From: Sulfitobacter sp. S223
GTDB lineage: Bacteria > Pseudomonadota > Alphaproteobacteria > Rhodobacterales > Rhodobacteraceae
Length of the DNA: 64,000 nucleotides
Direction of reading: 5' to 3'
NCBI RefSeq assembly: GCF_025143825.1
Contig: NZ_CP083560.1
Coordinates: 2,418,001 to 2,482,000 of the forward strand
The notes beneath the pieces were generated by a model that was not told the DNA's origin, made no database searches, and saw nothing but the letters and a program-made list of their open reading frames with translations. The position numbers and the translations under genes were made by a program. Shown here piece by piece: positions 38,317 through 49,413 of this stretch. Within the stretch, counting starts at the first letter, position 1, and each line of letters begins with the position of its first letter.

Positions 38317-39072
38317 TCATCCTTTCCATAGGGGCAGCCCAACCGTAGCCGATACAGCTATGACGAGATAGGCCACGATGCGAAAAATCCGCTCTGCTGA
38401 TGGGTCAAAAAGCCGCGCCCCGATCATGTTTGCGATCACATTCGGAATGCCCACCAGCAGCCCAAGCAGCGCGACCGACCAGTTCATCATGCCCGACAAC
38501 CAGAATGCGGCGAACAGCATCAAATCAATAGCAAGTAGATACAGCAGGAAATTGGCGCGGATCACAGCTACTGGCAGCGTGCTTGCCATATAAAGCATGA
38601 TCACAGGCGGCCCGGGAAGACCTGCAAAACCCGCCATGAACCCGCCCAAACCGCCGGTAAACAGGGTCAGCTTCCGTGTCAGAGCGCCACGCAATCTCCA
38701 GCCGGATACCATCAATCCCAACAGCACCAGAACGCACGCCGAAACGATCCAGCCAAAGCGGGTCGGATCCATAAGGCTAAGTATCCAGATACCAAGCGGC
38801 AGGGCCAGAGCCGCGCCGACAAGCAAAAGCCGGATGTCAGCAAGGCTACCTGCCCGCCATGCCGCGCGTGCGTTGGGCAGCGGGCCCAGCAGCTCTGTCG
38901 TGATTGTAAAAATGATCGCCTCAACCGGGGATAAGACGCTGCTCGCCGCAGGCATAATGATCATCGCGGACCCAAAGCCCGCAAACCCGCGCACAAGGCC
39001 TGCAATACAAACCGCCAATACCAGCCAAAGCAGCCCCTGTGTTGCAGGGGCTGCGGCCAGTATGTCAGGCAT
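38317..39072 (-). CDS. Sulfite exporter TauE/SafE family permease
   Basis: 251 residues with eight or so hydrophobic helices. It has GFAGFGSAMIIMPA and GGLGGFMAGFAGLPGPPVIM, as in TauE/SafE proteins that move organosulfur or sulfite anions. The start ATG at 39072 overlaps the secF stop by 8 bp, so it is coupled to secF. The substrate is not known. Confidence 0.9.
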   Translation of the reverse strand: MPDILAAAPATQGLLWLVLAVCIAGLVRGFAGFGSAMIIMPAASSVLSPVEAIIFTITTELLGPLPNARAAWRAGSLADIRLLLVGAALALPLGIWILSLMDPTRFGWIVSACVLVLLGLMVSGWRLRGALTRKLTLFTGGLGGFMAGFAGLPGPPVIMLYMASTLPVAVIRANFLLYLLAIDLMLFAAFWLSGMMNWSVALLGLLVGIPNVIANMIGARLFDPSAERIFRIVAYLVIAVSATVGLPLWKG

Positions 39073-40033
39073 CAATGTTCGCGAACTGGTTGCCAGCATT
39101 GGCATCGGGCTTGGACCAATCGCGTTTTACGCCAAAGTACAGCAACACGGCCGAGGCCACGAAGATTGAGGAATATGTACCCACAATAACGCCCCAGATC
39201 ATGGCAAAGACGAAGCCACGGATCACATCGCCGCCCAGTACGAACAAAGCGATCAACGCCAGCAGAGTGGTCATCGAGGTCATGAAAGTCCGGCTCAGCG
39301 TTTCGTTGATGGAAATGTTGAGCACTTCTTTCAGAGGGCGCTTTTTGTATTTGCGCAGGTTTTCACGCACGCGGTCAAACACCACCACCGTATCGTTAAG
39401 CGAATAGCCTACGATCGTCAGCAGCGCCGCAATGATCGCCAGATCAAACCGGATTTGCAGCTCTGAAAAGACACCAATGGTCAGGATGACGTCGTGGATC
39501 AATGCCAATACTGCACCAGCCGCAAACTGCCATTCGAACCGCAGCCAGATATAAACCAGCACGGCCCCGATCGCGAGAACCACCGCCATGATCGCAGTAT
39601 TGATCAATTCACCCGAAACCTTCGGACCTACCGATTCAACCGAGATAAACTTGATGTCCGGACGCACCGCTGACAGCGCATCCTCAACAGACTGGATGAG
39701 TTCGGTTGTGACAGCTTCCTGATCATCCTGTGCCTGAATGCGGATCATCGCCACGTTCTGATCGTCACGAAACTGGGGATCAAAGACTTCGGTGATGGTG
39801 ACATCACCAATGCCCAGCGTGGCTATGGCATCGCGGTATTCAGCGACCACAACGGGGCGCGGGCTTTCGGTGCGGATTGTCGTGCCGCCCCGGAAATCGA
39901 TCCCGAAGTTCAAACCCTGAAGCAGGAAGGACACAAGTGCCACGACCATCATCATGCCCGAAATACCCAGCCAGAGTTTCCAGCGGCTGAAGAAGTCAAA
40001 GTTCGTGTTCTGTTTTACAAGTCTGAGGCGCAT
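39065..40033 (-). CDS. secF: Protein translocase subunit SecF
   Basis: 322 residues. It has six membrane helices and the periplasmic P1-type domain, with FGIDFRGGTTIRTES and VGYSLNDTVVVFDRVRENL. It uses the proton gradient with SecD to pull proteins out of SecYEG. The ATG at 40033 lies 1 bp past the secD stop; an ATG 12 codons earlier would overlap secD. Confidence 0.96.
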   Translation of the reverse strand: MRLRLVKQNTNFDFFSRWKLWLGISGMMMVVALVSFLLQGLNFGIDFRGGTTIRTESPRPVVVAEYRDAIATLGIGDVTITEVFDPQFRDDQNVAMIRIQAQDDQEAVTTELIQSVEDALSAVRPDIKFISVESVGPKVSGELINTAIMAVVLAIGAVLVYIWLRFEWQFAAGAVLALIHDVILTIGVFSELQIRFDLAIIAALLTIVGYSLNDTVVVFDRVRENLRKYKKRPLKEVLNISINETLSRTFMTSMTTLLALIALFVLGGDVIRGFVFAMIWGVIVGTYSSIFVASAVLLYFGVKRDWSKPDANAGNQFANIDA

Positions 40034-40034
40034 A

Positions 40035-41684
40035 TCAAAGCTCAATCGTTTTGGGACGGCGGCGCTCATACCAGATGACCACCATCAGACGTGTTACGTA
40101 AATTGCCGTGAAAACCGACGTGATAATACCAAGACCCAGCGTGATCGCAAAACCACGCACCGGACCGGAGCCGATGGCAAAGAGAATCACGGCCGTGATG
40201 AAGGTCGTGATGTTGGCATCAAGAATGGCGCTAAGCGCTTTTTCATAGCCCAATGCGATGGCGCGTGCCGGACCTTTGGCTGTCAAAAGCTCTTCGCGAA
40301 TCCGCTCGAAGATCAACACATTCGCGTCAACAGCCATACCAACCGTCAAAACGATACCCGCAATGCCCGGCAAAGTCAGGGTAGCGCCGATCAGGCTGAG
40401 CAGCCCAAACATCATACCAACGTTGATGATCAACGCGATATTGGCGAAAATACCGAACAGACCATACGCCGCCCACATAAAGAACAGCACAGCACCAAAG
40501 GCCACTATCGTCGCAATCTTGCCTGCATCGATGCTGTCTTGTCCCAATTCCGGACCGATGGTGCGTTCTTCAAGGAAGTCGAGCTTGGCTGGCAAGGCAC
40601 CTGCACGCAACAAGACGGCCAGACGGGTCGACTCCTCTACGTTGAAGTTGCCGGTGATAATGCCCGACCCGCCCGCAATATGGCTTTGGATCGTTGGCGC
40701 GCTGACGACTTCGTCATCCAACACAATCGCAAAAGGAGAACCGATGTTTTCCGCGGTATAGTTGCCGAATTTACGCGCACCGCTCGTGTTAAAGCGGAAG
40801 CTGACCGCAGGCGCGCCATTCTGATCAAAGCTAGGCTGGGCATCGACCAGCTCTTCGCCGGTTACGACAGGCGCGCTTTCGATGACGTAGAACAGCCCCT
40901 GCTCATCCAGCGATGGAACAGTCTTGTTGCCGATACCGGCGTTTTCAGCGCCATCCGTCGTGCGACGGACAACGGGGTTAAACGTGAGCTGGGCGGTCGT
41001 GCCGATGATCTCTTTCAGCTCTGCGGCAGAGCCGATACCGGGCACTTGAATAAGGATGCGGTCCACGCCTTGTCGTTGGATCGTGGGCTCACGGGTACCA
41101 ACTTCGTCGATGCGGCGGCGGATAATTTCAAGCGATTGCTGCATGGTCCGCTCATCTGTCGCGCTTTTTTCCGCGTCGGACAAAACAACGGTGATCACGC
41201 CAGTATCACCAGAGACATCAATATCGTTTGCACCCGCCCCGGTAAGGGTCTGGACCGGCTGGGCAAGGCCACGCACGATTGACAGGGCCTCTGCCATCTT
41301 GTCGGTGTCGTTAAGACGCACCTTCAACTCACCTGCGGGCGCTTCCTGACGACGCACGGCGGTTAGACCACGCAGTGCATCGCGTACTTCGGGCCACATG
41401 GCCTCAAGGCGGGCATCGTACACGTCTGAAACGCGCACTTCGGCTAGCAAATGCGCGCCTCCGCGCAGATCCAGACCCAGATTAACCAACCCGTTAGGCA
41501 GAAAATCAGGCCAGAGCGCGCGCTGCGCTTCAAGCTCGGGTGTGCTGCCCGACAGCTCAATCGCCTTGACCGCGTCATTATGGCTTTCAACCGGGCTGTA
41601 GAACGCATTGGGCATCGCCAGCAAAAGGCCGACCGCACAGGTCAGCCAGATGGCGATGCGTTTCCATACGGATATCTGGAGCAT
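40035..41684 (-). CDS. secD: Protein translocase subunit SecD
   Basis: 549 residues, six membrane helices and a large periplasmic domain. It has LGLDLRGGAHLLAEV early, RVDRILIQVPG-like strands and GMAVDANVLIFERIREEL near the C-terminus. It lies 31 bp after yajC and directly before secF. Confidence 0.97.
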   Translation of the reverse strand: MLQISVWKRIAIWLTCAVGLLLAMPNAFYSPVESHNDAVKAIELSGSTPELEAQRALWPDFLPNGLVNLGLDLRGGAHLLAEVRVSDVYDARLEAMWPEVRDALRGLTAVRRQEAPAGELKVRLNDTDKMAEALSIVRGLAQPVQTLTGAGANDIDVSGDTGVITVVLSDAEKSATDERTMQQSLEIIRRRIDEVGTREPTIQRQGVDRILIQVPGIGSAAELKEIIGTTAQLTFNPVVRRTTDGAENAGIGNKTVPSLDEQGLFYVIESAPVVTGEELVDAQPSFDQNGAPAVSFRFNTSGARKFGNYTAENIGSPFAIVLDDEVVSAPTIQSHIAGGSGIITGNFNVEESTRLAVLLRAGALPAKLDFLEERTIGPELGQDSIDAGKIATIVAFGAVLFFMWAAYGLFGIFANIALIINVGMMFGLLSLIGATLTLPGIAGIVLTVGMAVDANVLIFERIREELLTAKGPARAIALGYEKALSAILDANITTFITAVILFAIGSGPVRGFAITLGLGIITSVFTAIYVTRLMVVIWYERRRPKTIEL

Positions 41685-41715
41685 GTCGCCCGCCTTTTGT
41701 CTTATCGCTTAGGGA

Positions 41716-41994
41716 TTACTTGGCCGGTTCGGTCTTGCTGATCACAGTTGCAATGGTGCTCTGGATCACACGAACCTTGACGCCATCGGCAATCTCAAGC
41801 TCCAGCTCGCCGTCTTCCTTGACCTTGACCACTTTGCCGATCATCCCGCCTTGGGTCACAACCTGATCGCCGCGACGCAGGGCTGCAACCATCGCTTGAT
41901 GATCCTTAAGCTTTTTCTGCTGCGGACGGATCAACAGAAAGTACATGATCCCGAAGATAAGGATCAACGGGATGAATTGCTGGATGCCTTGCAT
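41716..41994 (-). CDS. yajC: Preprotein translocase subunit YajC
   Basis: 92 residues. One membrane helix ([16 protein letters not shown]) is followed by [13 protein letters not shown] and a small cytoplasmic domain with [14 protein letters not shown]. It forms part of the SecDF-YajC complex. It is the first gene of this operon. Confidence 0.97.
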   Translation of the reverse strand: MQGIQQFIPLILIFGIMYFLLIRPQQKKLKDHQAMVAALRRGDQVVTQGGMIGKVVKVKEDGELELEIADGVKVRVIQSTIATVISKTEPAK

Positions 41995-42199
41995 GGATAG
42001 GTCCTTTTGTGTTCGGCTTGCGGGGACGTTTCCCCAGTGTCGCGAGTTCGGCAGAACCTATGCTCCGATGCGCCGCTTTGCAAGGCGCGGCAATGCCGAA
42101 AAGCAGCCCCTGACAGCAGATTTAACAGCCCCTCTACCCTGTCATGAAATAATCGGCCATAACGCGGACCACACGATTCACTCCAAGAAGGACAGACAG

Positions 42200-43492
42200 A
42201 TGCATGACATTCGTGCCATTCGGACAAATCCCGATGCTTTCGACGCCGCTTTGGCGCTGCGCGGAGATGCTCCGCTGTCCTCGGATATCCTTGCGCTGGA
42301 CTCAGCGCGGCGGTCAAAAATTCAGGCGGCAGAAGCTGCACAGGCGGAACAGAACGCCGCATCTAAAGAAGTTGGTGCCGCAAAAGCCAAGGGCGACGAG
42401 GCCGAATTCGAACGCCTGCGCGCCCTTGTGTCTGACAAGAAAGCAGAAGTGGCTGCCATGCAGGCAGAAGCCAAAGAGCTTGATGCGCAGCTGACAGATA
42501 TGCTGGCCCGTATCCCGAATGCGCCCGCCGATGATGTGCCACAAGGCGCAGACGAGAACGACAACGTCGAGGTCAAGCGTTGGGGCGATGTGCCATCATT
42601 CGACTTTGCCCCGCGCGAACACTACGACATCGAAGCCGTTGCAGCGTCCATGGATTTCGAAACCGCAGCCAAAACATCCGGCGCGCGGTTCGTCATGCTT
42701 AAGCGTGGCGTGGCCCGCATTCATCGCGCTTTGGCGCAATTCATGCTCGACACACACGTTGATGAAAACGGCCTGACAGAGGTGAATACCCCTGTGCTTG
42801 TGCGTGACGAAGCTATGTATGGCACAGACAAACTGCCGAAATTCGGTGAAGATAGTTATAAAACCGAAGAAGGCATGTGGCTTGTCCCAACCTCCGAGGT
42901 GCCGCTGACCTACACTGTCGCCGGAGATACGCTTGAAGCGGCCGATCTGCCACGCCGCATGACAGCCCACACGCTGTGCTTCCGCTCAGAGGCGGGCAGC
43001 GCCGGGCGCGATACGTCTGGCATGTTGCGCCAGCACCAGTTCGAAAAAGTCGAGATGGTATCCATCACCCTGCCCGAGGAATCAGATGCCGAACAACAGC
43101 GTATGCTGGCCTGCGCGGAAGGTCTGCTTGAGAAACTGGGCGTGCCTTACCGCACCGTGATCCTATGCACCGGAGACATGGGGTTCGGCGCGCGCCGCAC
43201 CTATGACATTGAGGCATGGCTGCCCGGTCAGAACGCCTATCGGGAGATCAGCTCGGTCTCGACCACGGGTGATTTTCAGGCCCGCCGGATGAATGCGCGG
43301 TTCAAACCCGCCGAAGGTGGCAAGCCACAGTTCGTGCATACCCTTAACGGTTCCGGCCTTGCAGTCGGGCGTTGCCTGATCGCAGTGCTCGAGAATGGCC
43401 AGCAAGAGGACGGCACCGTGGTACTGCCAGACGTTCTTGCCCCTTATCTTGGCGGTAAGACCACGCTGAAGACGGACGGCACGCTGGCCTAA
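42200..43492 (+). CDS. serS: Serine-tRNA ligase
   Basis: 430 residues. The N-terminal coiled-coil arm ([20 protein letters not shown]) recognises tRNA-Ser. The class II core shows motif 2 ([18 protein letters not shown]) and motif 3 ([17 protein letters not shown]). AAGGA lies before the ATG at 42200; an earlier in-frame start would add 85 unrelated residues. It is divergent from yajC and its end overlaps DUF2235 by 4 bp. Confidence 0.97.
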   Translation: MHDIRAIRTNPDAFDAALALRGDAPLSSDILALDSARRSKIQAAEAAQAEQNAASKEVGAAKAKGDEAEFERLRALVSDKKAEVAAMQAEAKELDAQLTDMLARIPNAPADDVPQGADENDNVEVKRWGDVPSFDFAPREHYDIEAVAASMDFETAAKTSGARFVMLKRGVARIHRALAQFMLDTHVDENGLTEVNTPVLVRDEAMYGTDKLPKFGEDSYKTEEGMWLVPTSEVPLTYTVAGDTLEAADLPRRMTAHTLCFRSEAGSAGRDTSGMLRQHQFEKVEMVSITLPEESDAEQQRMLACAEGLLEKLGVPYRTVILCTGDMGFGARRTYDIEAWLPGQNAYREISSVSTTGDFQARRMNARFKPAEGGKPQFVHTLNGSGLAVGRCLIAVLENGQQEDGTVVLPDVLAPYLGGKTTLKTDGTLA

Positions 43493-44685
43493 CGCTGCGG
43501 CCCGTCGCGCGGCGGCGTCGGTTTCACAACCGGCGCATCGCCAAACAAGTCCGGCATCAGATTCTTGAGCGAGCGCGGTCGGTAGTCGCGCCGCCCTTTA
43601 ACCCGGGTGTCCGCACTGGCATGCAGGTCAACAGGATGTCCCGGCCCACGGCGCCACTTCAACAGATTTCCCGCCACTGTATAAAGCCAGGGCGGCTGGC
43701 TGAGCGTATGGCTGTCGGCCATCGGGTCCGGCACGCGGTCCAGAATATCCTGCATATCGATATCCAGCCCCGCCTGTTGAGCCCCCTCCGCAATCCAAAG
43801 CAACGATTGCCCCGTCAGGGCGCGCGCCTTGGGGGCGGAGCCCCCCACGATCGCATGAGTGCCGGTGAACCAAATCTGCTGATAAGGCCGCGTCGGGCTG
43901 CGGTCCCCCTTATTCAGGCCGGGATCGTCGCGGGACGCCTCCAGATTGTCCCAAAGCGCCGGGCGGTAAAACACGCGGCGTTCATCCAGTGCCACAGCAT
44001 GCCGCGCAGCCCTGACCATCGAGCTGAGCATTGTGTCATGAAAGCGGTATTTGCTGTTCCACAAGTTCGCCACCGGCCCGACCAACGGCGCAGGAATACC
44101 AAGTGAGCCGACCGTGTCCCAAATCCCCAGATAGGCAATATCCACTTTATGCATCTGGTCAGGATCATTGCGCCAAGGCGTGACCAAGCGCCAGTCAAGA
44201 TCGGCCTGTGATGTGGCAAAGCGCGGCGATAGCTTGCGCCGTGCCTGAAGCACATGCAGCGCATCGGGGTGGTTCTCGGGGCCCGGCTTGCGATACAGGC
44301 GGAACGCTTCGTCCAGCTTGTCCGGTGTTGGATCAGCCATTATCCCGCATTTACGGATCATTCCAGCAAGCGAGCGTGCTGTATATGCGCCGCGCGAAAA
44401 ACCAAAAATGAAAATCTCGTCGCCTGCCTCATACTGGTCGCACAGCGCCGCATAGGCCTGTTTGATATTGTCGTTAAGTCCCCACCCGAAAGCACCGCCG
44501 CCCAGCTTCATCAGGGTTTTACTGAGAAAGCCAACTTCTCTGCCACCTGTTCCGACCCCCTCGAAATATCGGGTGTGTTGCGCGTTACTGGTCCGTGTTT
44601 TCTGAAACAGGCGCACCACATGTGTGGGCTGTTGCATGGTGGGGCTGTTCCATGTCCCGTCGCAAAAAATCGCAATACGTGCCAT
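43489..44685 (-). CDS. DUF2235 alpha/beta hydrolase-like protein
   Basis: 398 residues. The family includes the catalytic domain of Tle1-type phospholipase effectors. It starts [15 protein letters not shown], has the nucleophile elbow [16 protein letters not shown] and a later Asp/His region with [19 protein letters not shown] lies before the ATG at 44685; a TTG two codons earlier also exists. No secretion genes are nearby, so a metabolic lipase or housekeeping role is just as likely. Confidence 0.85.
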   Translation of the reverse strand: MARIAIFCDGTWNSPTMQQPTHVVRLFQKTRTSNAQHTRYFEGVGTGGREVGFLSKTLMKLGGGAFGWGLNDNIKQAYAALCDQYEAGDEIFIFGFSRGAYTARSLAGMIRKCGIMADPTPDKLDEAFRLYRKPGPENHPDALHVLQARRKLSPRFATSQADLDWRLVTPWRNDPDQMHKVDIAYLGIWDTVGSLGIPAPLVGPVANLWNSKYRFHDTMLSSMVRAARHAVALDERRVFYRPALWDNLEASRDDPGLNKGDRSPTRPYQQIWFTGTHAIVGGSAPKARALTGQSLLWIAEGAQQAGLDIDMQDILDRVPDPMADSHTLSQPPWLYTVAGNLLKWRRGPGHPVDLHASADTRVKGRRDYRPRSLKNLMPDLFGDAPVVKPTPPRDGPQR

Positions 44686-44748
44686 TGGCAAAATTCCTTT
44701 GTGCTATATGTCGGTTAGCAAGCCGCAGTTTTGACCAGAAAGGTCCCC

Positions 44749-45456
44749 ATGTCACGTAGTGCAGCCGCGATTTTAGCGTTTCTTTTTGCAATCCTTTTTG
44801 CAATCTCCCCCGCCTTTGTGCCTGATTTCGGAGGTTTTTCCGCCGATCAGTTCCCTATTCCGCAAAACGAGCCTCCGGTTCAGCCCGAAGGCTATGCGTT
44901 TGCGATTTGGGGCGTGATCTATCTGTGGCTGGTCGTTGGATTGGGTTTTGGCCTGTGGAAGCGGCGCGAAGACGCTCAGTGGCACCCGATGCGACTGGCC
45001 CTTATCCCCTCGCTCGCAGTTGGCAGTGTGTGGCTGGCGGTAGCTATGGCAAGCCCGATCTGGGCGTCGGTTCTAATCTGGGTGATGCTGATTACAGCGC
45101 TTGTGGCATTGTTCCGCAGCCCCGTAGACGATCGCTGGTATGCGTCACTTCCCGTAGGGCTTTATGCAGGATGGCTTAGCGCGGCGTCTTGTGTGTCACT
45201 GGGGCTTCTTGCTGCTGGCTACGGCTATCTGGATGCAACAACGGCTGCGTTGGCAGCGATCTTTCTGGCGCTGGTGATTGCGTCGGCAGTCCAGTCGCAG
45301 CTGGGCCGCGTACCCAGCTATGGCATCGCCGTTATCTGGGCGCTTGTGGCGGTTGTCGTCCATAACATGGGTAGCAACGCGACCGTTGCTGCGTTGGCGG
45401 CTGGTGGTGCAATAGCTCTGATCTGGCCAACTTTTAAAGCATGGCGCAACAGCTAA
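44749..45456 (+). CDS. Tryptophan-rich TspO/MBR-like membrane protein
   Basis: 235 residues with about six to seven membrane helices. It has PEGYAFAIWGVIYLWLVVGL near residue 50, as in TspO-related proteins, and later LPVGLYAGWLSAAS. The ATG at 44749 has AGAAAGG 5 nt upstream. Family members bind porphyrins or act as sensors; this one is longer than TspO (about 160), so the call is tentative. Confidence 0.6.
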   Translation: MSRSAAAILAFLFAILFAISPAFVPDFGGFSADQFPIPQNEPPVQPEGYAFAIWGVIYLWLVVGLGFGLWKRREDAQWHPMRLALIPSLAVGSVWLAVAMASPIWASVLIWVMLITALVALFRSPVDDRWYASLPVGLYAGWLSAASCVSLGLLAAGYGYLDATTAALAAIFLALVIASAVQSQLGRVPSYGIAVIWALVAVVVHNMGSNATVAALAAGGAIALIWPTFKAWRNS

Positions 45457-45461
45457 AAGAA

Positions 45462-45491
45462 ATCGCCGGAATTCCTGAGAATTCCGGTGAT
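45462..45491 (-). terminator. Terminator for der
   Basis: A 13-bp stem (ATCGCCGGAATTC with GAATTCCGGTGAT, one G-T pair) and CTGA loop. On the minus strand it is followed by TTTCTTTT, just after the der stop at 45495. Confidence 0.75.
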
Positions 45492-45494
45492 GCT

Positions 45495-46955
45495 TTAGTC
45501 TCTGCGTTTGCCGTCCGTGTGCTTACGCAGCTTTGACGGCGCTGCTTTCTTCCGGCCCTTGTAGGGGTTCGCGTCCGACTGGCCCCGCATCCACAAACGG
45601 ATGGGCGTGCCGGGCATGTCAAAATCAATGCGCAACCCGTTCACCAGATACCGGCTATAGCTTTCCGGCACCTTGTCCGGATGGCTACACATTACCACGA
45701 AACCCGGCGGGCGGGTTTTCGCCTGTGTCATGTAGCGCATTTTGATTCGCTTGCCTTGCGGCGCGGGGGGCGGATGCGCCTCCATCATGCCAGACAGCCA
45801 GCGGTTCAGCTGTGCCGTGGTCACGCGGCGGTTCCACATCTCATAGGCGCGCATAATTGCCTGATGCAGACGGTCAAGGCCGCGGCCTGTTTTGGCCGAA
45901 ACCGTAATCAACGGCGCACCGCGCAGCTGAGGCAGCAGACGCTCGAAGCTCTCTTTGAGTTCTTTGAGCTTGTTCTGACGGTCTTCCTCGACGTCCCATT
46001 TGTTGACCGCAATCACCACTGCACGGCCTTCGCGCTCTGCCAGATCGGCAATGCGCAAATCTTGCTGTTCGAACGGAATTTCGGCATCCAGCAGAACAAC
46101 AACCACCTCGGCAAACTTCACCGCGCGCAAACCGTCGCTGACGCTGAGTTTTTCCAGCTTTTCCTGAACCTTGGCTTTCTTACGCATACCCGCCGTATCA
46201 AAGATGCGCATTGGCACATCGTCCCACACGGTCATCAGAGAGATCGCATCGCGGGTGATGCCCGCCTCTGGTCCGGTCAGCAGGCGGTCTTCTTTGATGA
46301 TCTGGTTGATCAGTGTGGATTTACCGGCATTAGGGCGGCCCACCACAGCCACCTGAAGCGGCTTTGCACGGGTCGGAACGCGCACGGCGTCCTCGTCTTC
46401 ATCCTCGTCGCTGACATCCACATCGACTTCGGGCGCATCATCCCGAGCCTTTTCTGCAAAAGCATCCGCCAGCGGCATCAGGTGGGTGTAGAGATCATTC
46501 AGCCCCTCGCCGTGTTCGGCAGAAAGGCGGATCGGCTCCCCCAACCCCAGCGAATAGGCTTCGATCACGCCGGCATCAGCTGCTGCACCCTCGGCCTTGT
46601 TGGCAGCAAGGATCACATGGGCAGAGCGTTTGCGCAGGATATCAGCGAAAACCAGATCGGTTGGCGTGATACCTGTGCGCGCATCAATCATGAACAGGCA
46701 CACGTCGGCCATATCCACTGCGCGCTCTGTCAGGCGGCGCATACGGCCCTGAAGGCTGTCGTCGGTGACATCTTCCAGACCTGCCGTATCAATCACGGTA
46801 AAGCGTAAATCGGCCAGCCGTGCGGCTCCCTCGCGCAAATCGCGCGTGACGCCTGGTTGGTCATCCACCAATGCAAGGCGTTTGCCGACGAGGCGGTTGA
46901 ACAGCGTAGACTTGCCCACATTGGGGCGGCCCACGATCGCGAGGGTGAAAGACAT
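45495..46955 (-). CDS. der: Ribosome biogenesis GTPase Der (EngA)
   Basis: 486 residues with two GTPase domains: GRPNVGKST near residue 8 and GRPNAGKST near 212, then a KH-like C-terminal domain. It binds the 50S subunit during assembly. The ATG at 46955 ([13 protein letters not shown]) is the family start; an in-frame start 14 codons earlier is unlikely. The spacer between the G domains is acidic ([10 protein letters not shown]). Confidence 0.97.
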   Translation of the reverse strand: MSFTLAIVGRPNVGKSTLFNRLVGKRLALVDDQPGVTRDLREGAARLADLRFTVIDTAGLEDVTDDSLQGRMRRLTERAVDMADVCLFMIDARTGITPTDLVFADILRKRSAHVILAANKAEGAAADAGVIEAYSLGLGEPIRLSAEHGEGLNDLYTHLMPLADAFAEKARDDAPEVDVDVSDEDEDEDAVRVPTRAKPLQVAVVGRPNAGKSTLINQIIKEDRLLTGPEAGITRDAISLMTVWDDVPMRIFDTAGMRKKAKVQEKLEKLSVSDGLRAVKFAEVVVVLLDAEIPFEQQDLRIADLAEREGRAVVIAVNKWDVEEDRQNKLKELKESFERLLPQLRGAPLITVSAKTGRGLDRLHQAIMRAYEMWNRRVTTAQLNRWLSGMMEAHPPPAPQGKRIKMRYMTQAKTRPPGFVVMCSHPDKVPESYSRYLVNGLRIDFDMPGTPIRLWMRGQSDANPYKGRKKAAPSKLRKHTDGKRRD

Positions 46956-47034
46956 CAAAAGGCTCCGAAACGGCGTTAGACCCGCGCAATAGCGCAAAGC
47001 GAAGCCTTAAGAAAGCCCTGTCTGGTAACAGGCC

Positions 47035-48408
47035 CTAACGGTAGGCCAGCAATTGCCCCTTGGCGGACACAACATAGAGCGTCCTGCCGGCCACCACAGG
47101 GGCCGTTGTCGCGCCACCCGGAATTTCAGACGAGCCAACAAGCGCGCCATTTGTCGGGTCAAAACTGCGCAGCAAGCCGTCGCCGGACGCGATGATAACA
47201 CGCCCGCCCGCCACGATGGGTCCGTGATGCGGTACAATGGCGACCTGCCGCTTTGGCTTCGACTTCAGGAAGTTCGGCAGCGGCGTGCCCCAGATTCTGG
47301 ACCCGTCCGCAGCATCCAGGCGGAGCAGTTCGTTCAGGTCGCTGACGGCGAAAATGCTGCCTGCGATGGGCCAAACCGCACTTGTGGCCCCTTCGGGAGC
47401 CGACCAGATCCGCGCACCAGATGCTGTATCCAGTGCCACAATACGGCCTGACTGATTGCCCAGATACACGCGGTCGCCCGACACAACAGGCGCGGCGGTC
47501 ACATCAGAGATATTGCTCAGCGCACGGCCCGGACGTTTACCCAGCACGGAGGCGTCCCAGCGGTTCAGGCCGCCACGGCGGAACACCGCCTGCACTTCGC
47601 CAGAGCCGAAGGCAAAAATCGCCAGATCATCCGTGATCGCAGGCGCAGGGGCGCCGAGGATGTTGTTTGTGTCCTCTGATGCACCAATCTGCCATGCAAC
47701 GGTGCCATCGCCGCGGTTGATTGCCCAACCGGCGTTGTCGCCAGCGGTCACATAGACCAGATCACCGGCAACCGACGGCGTACCAGACCCGCTTGCATCA
47801 AGCTGTTGGGTCCAACGCACGCCACCATTGCTGACATCCAGCGCAGCCAGAACACCAACACCCGCCGAAACATAGACAGTATCACCAGACACCACGAGAC
47901 CGCCGCCAGTGGCATCGCCCTCCTGATCGCGCGCAGGACGCACATCCACCTGCCACAGGGTCGCCCCCGACGTAGATGTCGCCGTCACAACAGACTGTGC
48001 ATCCAGCGTAAATATGCGGCCACCAGCAACAACCGGATCAGCCGTGATGCGGTATTTGCGGCTATCACCGGAACCGATATTGGCCGACCACGCCAGCGTC
48101 AAATTGCTGCCGAGAGCGGGATGGGTGACACGCGCAGAAGGGCTGCCTGCGGTCTGGCTCCAATCGGCGTTCACACGGGCCGCTGGCAGACCGATAGTAC
48201 GAGACTGGTTGCCCTCGAAGGTCGACGCTGTTTCCAAAGAGGCTGTTTGATCTTGCAGAACCGAACGGATGTCTTCGCGTTCTCCGGGCAGGATGACATC
48301 CGGCTCTGTGCAAGCGGATACAAATGCTGCTGCGCCCAGAAACGCCAGAAGTGCTGCACGTTGCGGCATCCGGCGGCTGCGCTGCAAGGAAAAGTCTGTA
48401 TTTGTCAT
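47035..48408 (-). CDS. BamB-like PQQ beta-propeller lipoprotein
   Basis: 457 residues. Signal peptide with lipobox FVSAC (Cys33), then repeats such as GGRIFTLDAQSVVTA and GDLVYVTAGDNAGW, as in an eight-bladed WD/PQQ propeller. It is likely the outer-membrane assembly factor BamB. It lies between der and a YfgM-like gene, the order also seen in E. coli (yfgM-bamB-der), which supports the call. Confidence 0.88.
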   Translation of the reverse strand: MTNTDFSLQRSRRMPQRAALLAFLGAAAFVSACTEPDVILPGEREDIRSVLQDQTASLETASTFEGNQSRTIGLPAARVNADWSQTAGSPSARVTHPALGSNLTLAWSANIGSGDSRKYRITADPVVAGGRIFTLDAQSVVTATSTSGATLWQVDVRPARDQEGDATGGGLVVSGDTVYVSAGVGVLAALDVSNGGVRWTQQLDASGSGTPSVAGDLVYVTAGDNAGWAINRGDGTVAWQIGASEDTNNILGAPAPAITDDLAIFAFGSGEVQAVFRRGGLNRWDASVLGKRPGRALSNISDVTAAPVVSGDRVYLGNQSGRIVALDTASGARIWSAPEGATSAVWPIAGSIFAVSDLNELLRLDAADGSRIWGTPLPNFLKSKPKRQVAIVPHHGPIVAGGRVIIASGDGLLRSFDPTNGALVGSSEIPGGATTAPVVAGRTLYVVSAKGQLLAYR

Positions 48409-48474
48409 TGCCTGCTCACTCTGGTCTGCGGCGCATTTCCGGTTCCGATGACACGGGACCGGCCTGCGGCATCC

Positions 48475-49158
48475 TTATCCGTTATTGTCGTCCGTTGGGG
48501 CACCATTCAGATCAGGATCCCCGCCCAAGGCTACAATCACCTGCAACGCGCGTTGTTGCAAGTCCGGTGTAACCCCTGCATCGCTCAGGATGCCCTGATA
48601 GGTGCTGATCGCGGTTTCCGGATCGTTTTCCTGAATGGCAATCAGGGCAAGTTGCTCCTGCGCCAGTAGGCGCAATGTGCCACCGGCCCCACTGAGCGCC
48701 TCAAAACCCTGCTTGCGGGTGGCAGCGTCCAATGTCTCGGCCTGAAGCGTCAACGCCTTGAACTGGGCGATCTGGCGATACACCTGCGGCACCTCGGCGT
48801 TAAGCGAAACACTTTCTAGGCTGGCGACAGCAGCATCCGTGTCATCAGCAGCCACCTGTTCAGACGCGGTAAGCAAGGCCAGAACAGCGTCAGCCGTAGG
48901 GCTTGGTGCTTCTACTGTTTCCAGTGCAGCGACACGTTCTGCCGCATCATCGCTTTCCAGCGCGCCCAACATTGCATCGCCAAGGCTTTCAGCCTGCGCG
49001 CGCGCCTGTGCAGCGCGGTATTCCGAATATGCAGCACCACCTACAATCAGCAGCACGGCCAACACGCCGATCCAGCCATAGCGCTTGAGCTTTGCCATCA
49101 TCTGGTCGCGGCGCAGCTCTTCTGTGACTTCTTCGATAAATCCGTCGCTATTACTCAT
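48475..49158 (-). CDS. YfgM-like TPR inner-membrane protein
   Basis: 227 residues. A cytoplasmic start of about 25 residues, a membrane helix (WIGVLAVLLIVGGAAY), then a periplasmic TPR region (ALTLQAETLDAATRKQGFEA). YfgM is an ancillary partner of SecYEG. It is the first gene of the yfgM-bamB-der cluster. Confidence 0.85.
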   Translation of the reverse strand: MSNSDGFIEEVTEELRRDQMMAKLKRYGWIGVLAVLLIVGGAAYSEYRAAQARAQAESLGDAMLGALESDDAAERVAALETVEAPSPTADAVLALLTASEQVAADDTDAAVASLESVSLNAEVPQVYRQIAQFKALTLQAETLDAATRKQGFEALSGAGGTLRLLAQEQLALIAIQENDPETAISTYQGILSDAGVTPDLQQRALQVIVALGGDPDLNGAPTDDNNG

Positions 49159-49413
49159 CCGGCTATGGCCCCTGCCTATCCTGTTTTGCCTCTCTTAACG
49201 AACGCGCAGGTGCAAGCCAAGTCCCAAGCCTGTTGCACAGGTAATCAGCGCATCAGCGCGTGACCGCGCGATTGCAGCAGAAATAGTGTGAAATCCTATA
49301 TTCCTAACTATGCCCTGTACCTGTGATGCATTACACACGGGCCAAATTGCAGTTTTGTGGTTCTTGCATCCGGCAATAGGGCTACTTTGCGCAGACATAC
49401 AAAGAGGCTTCAC

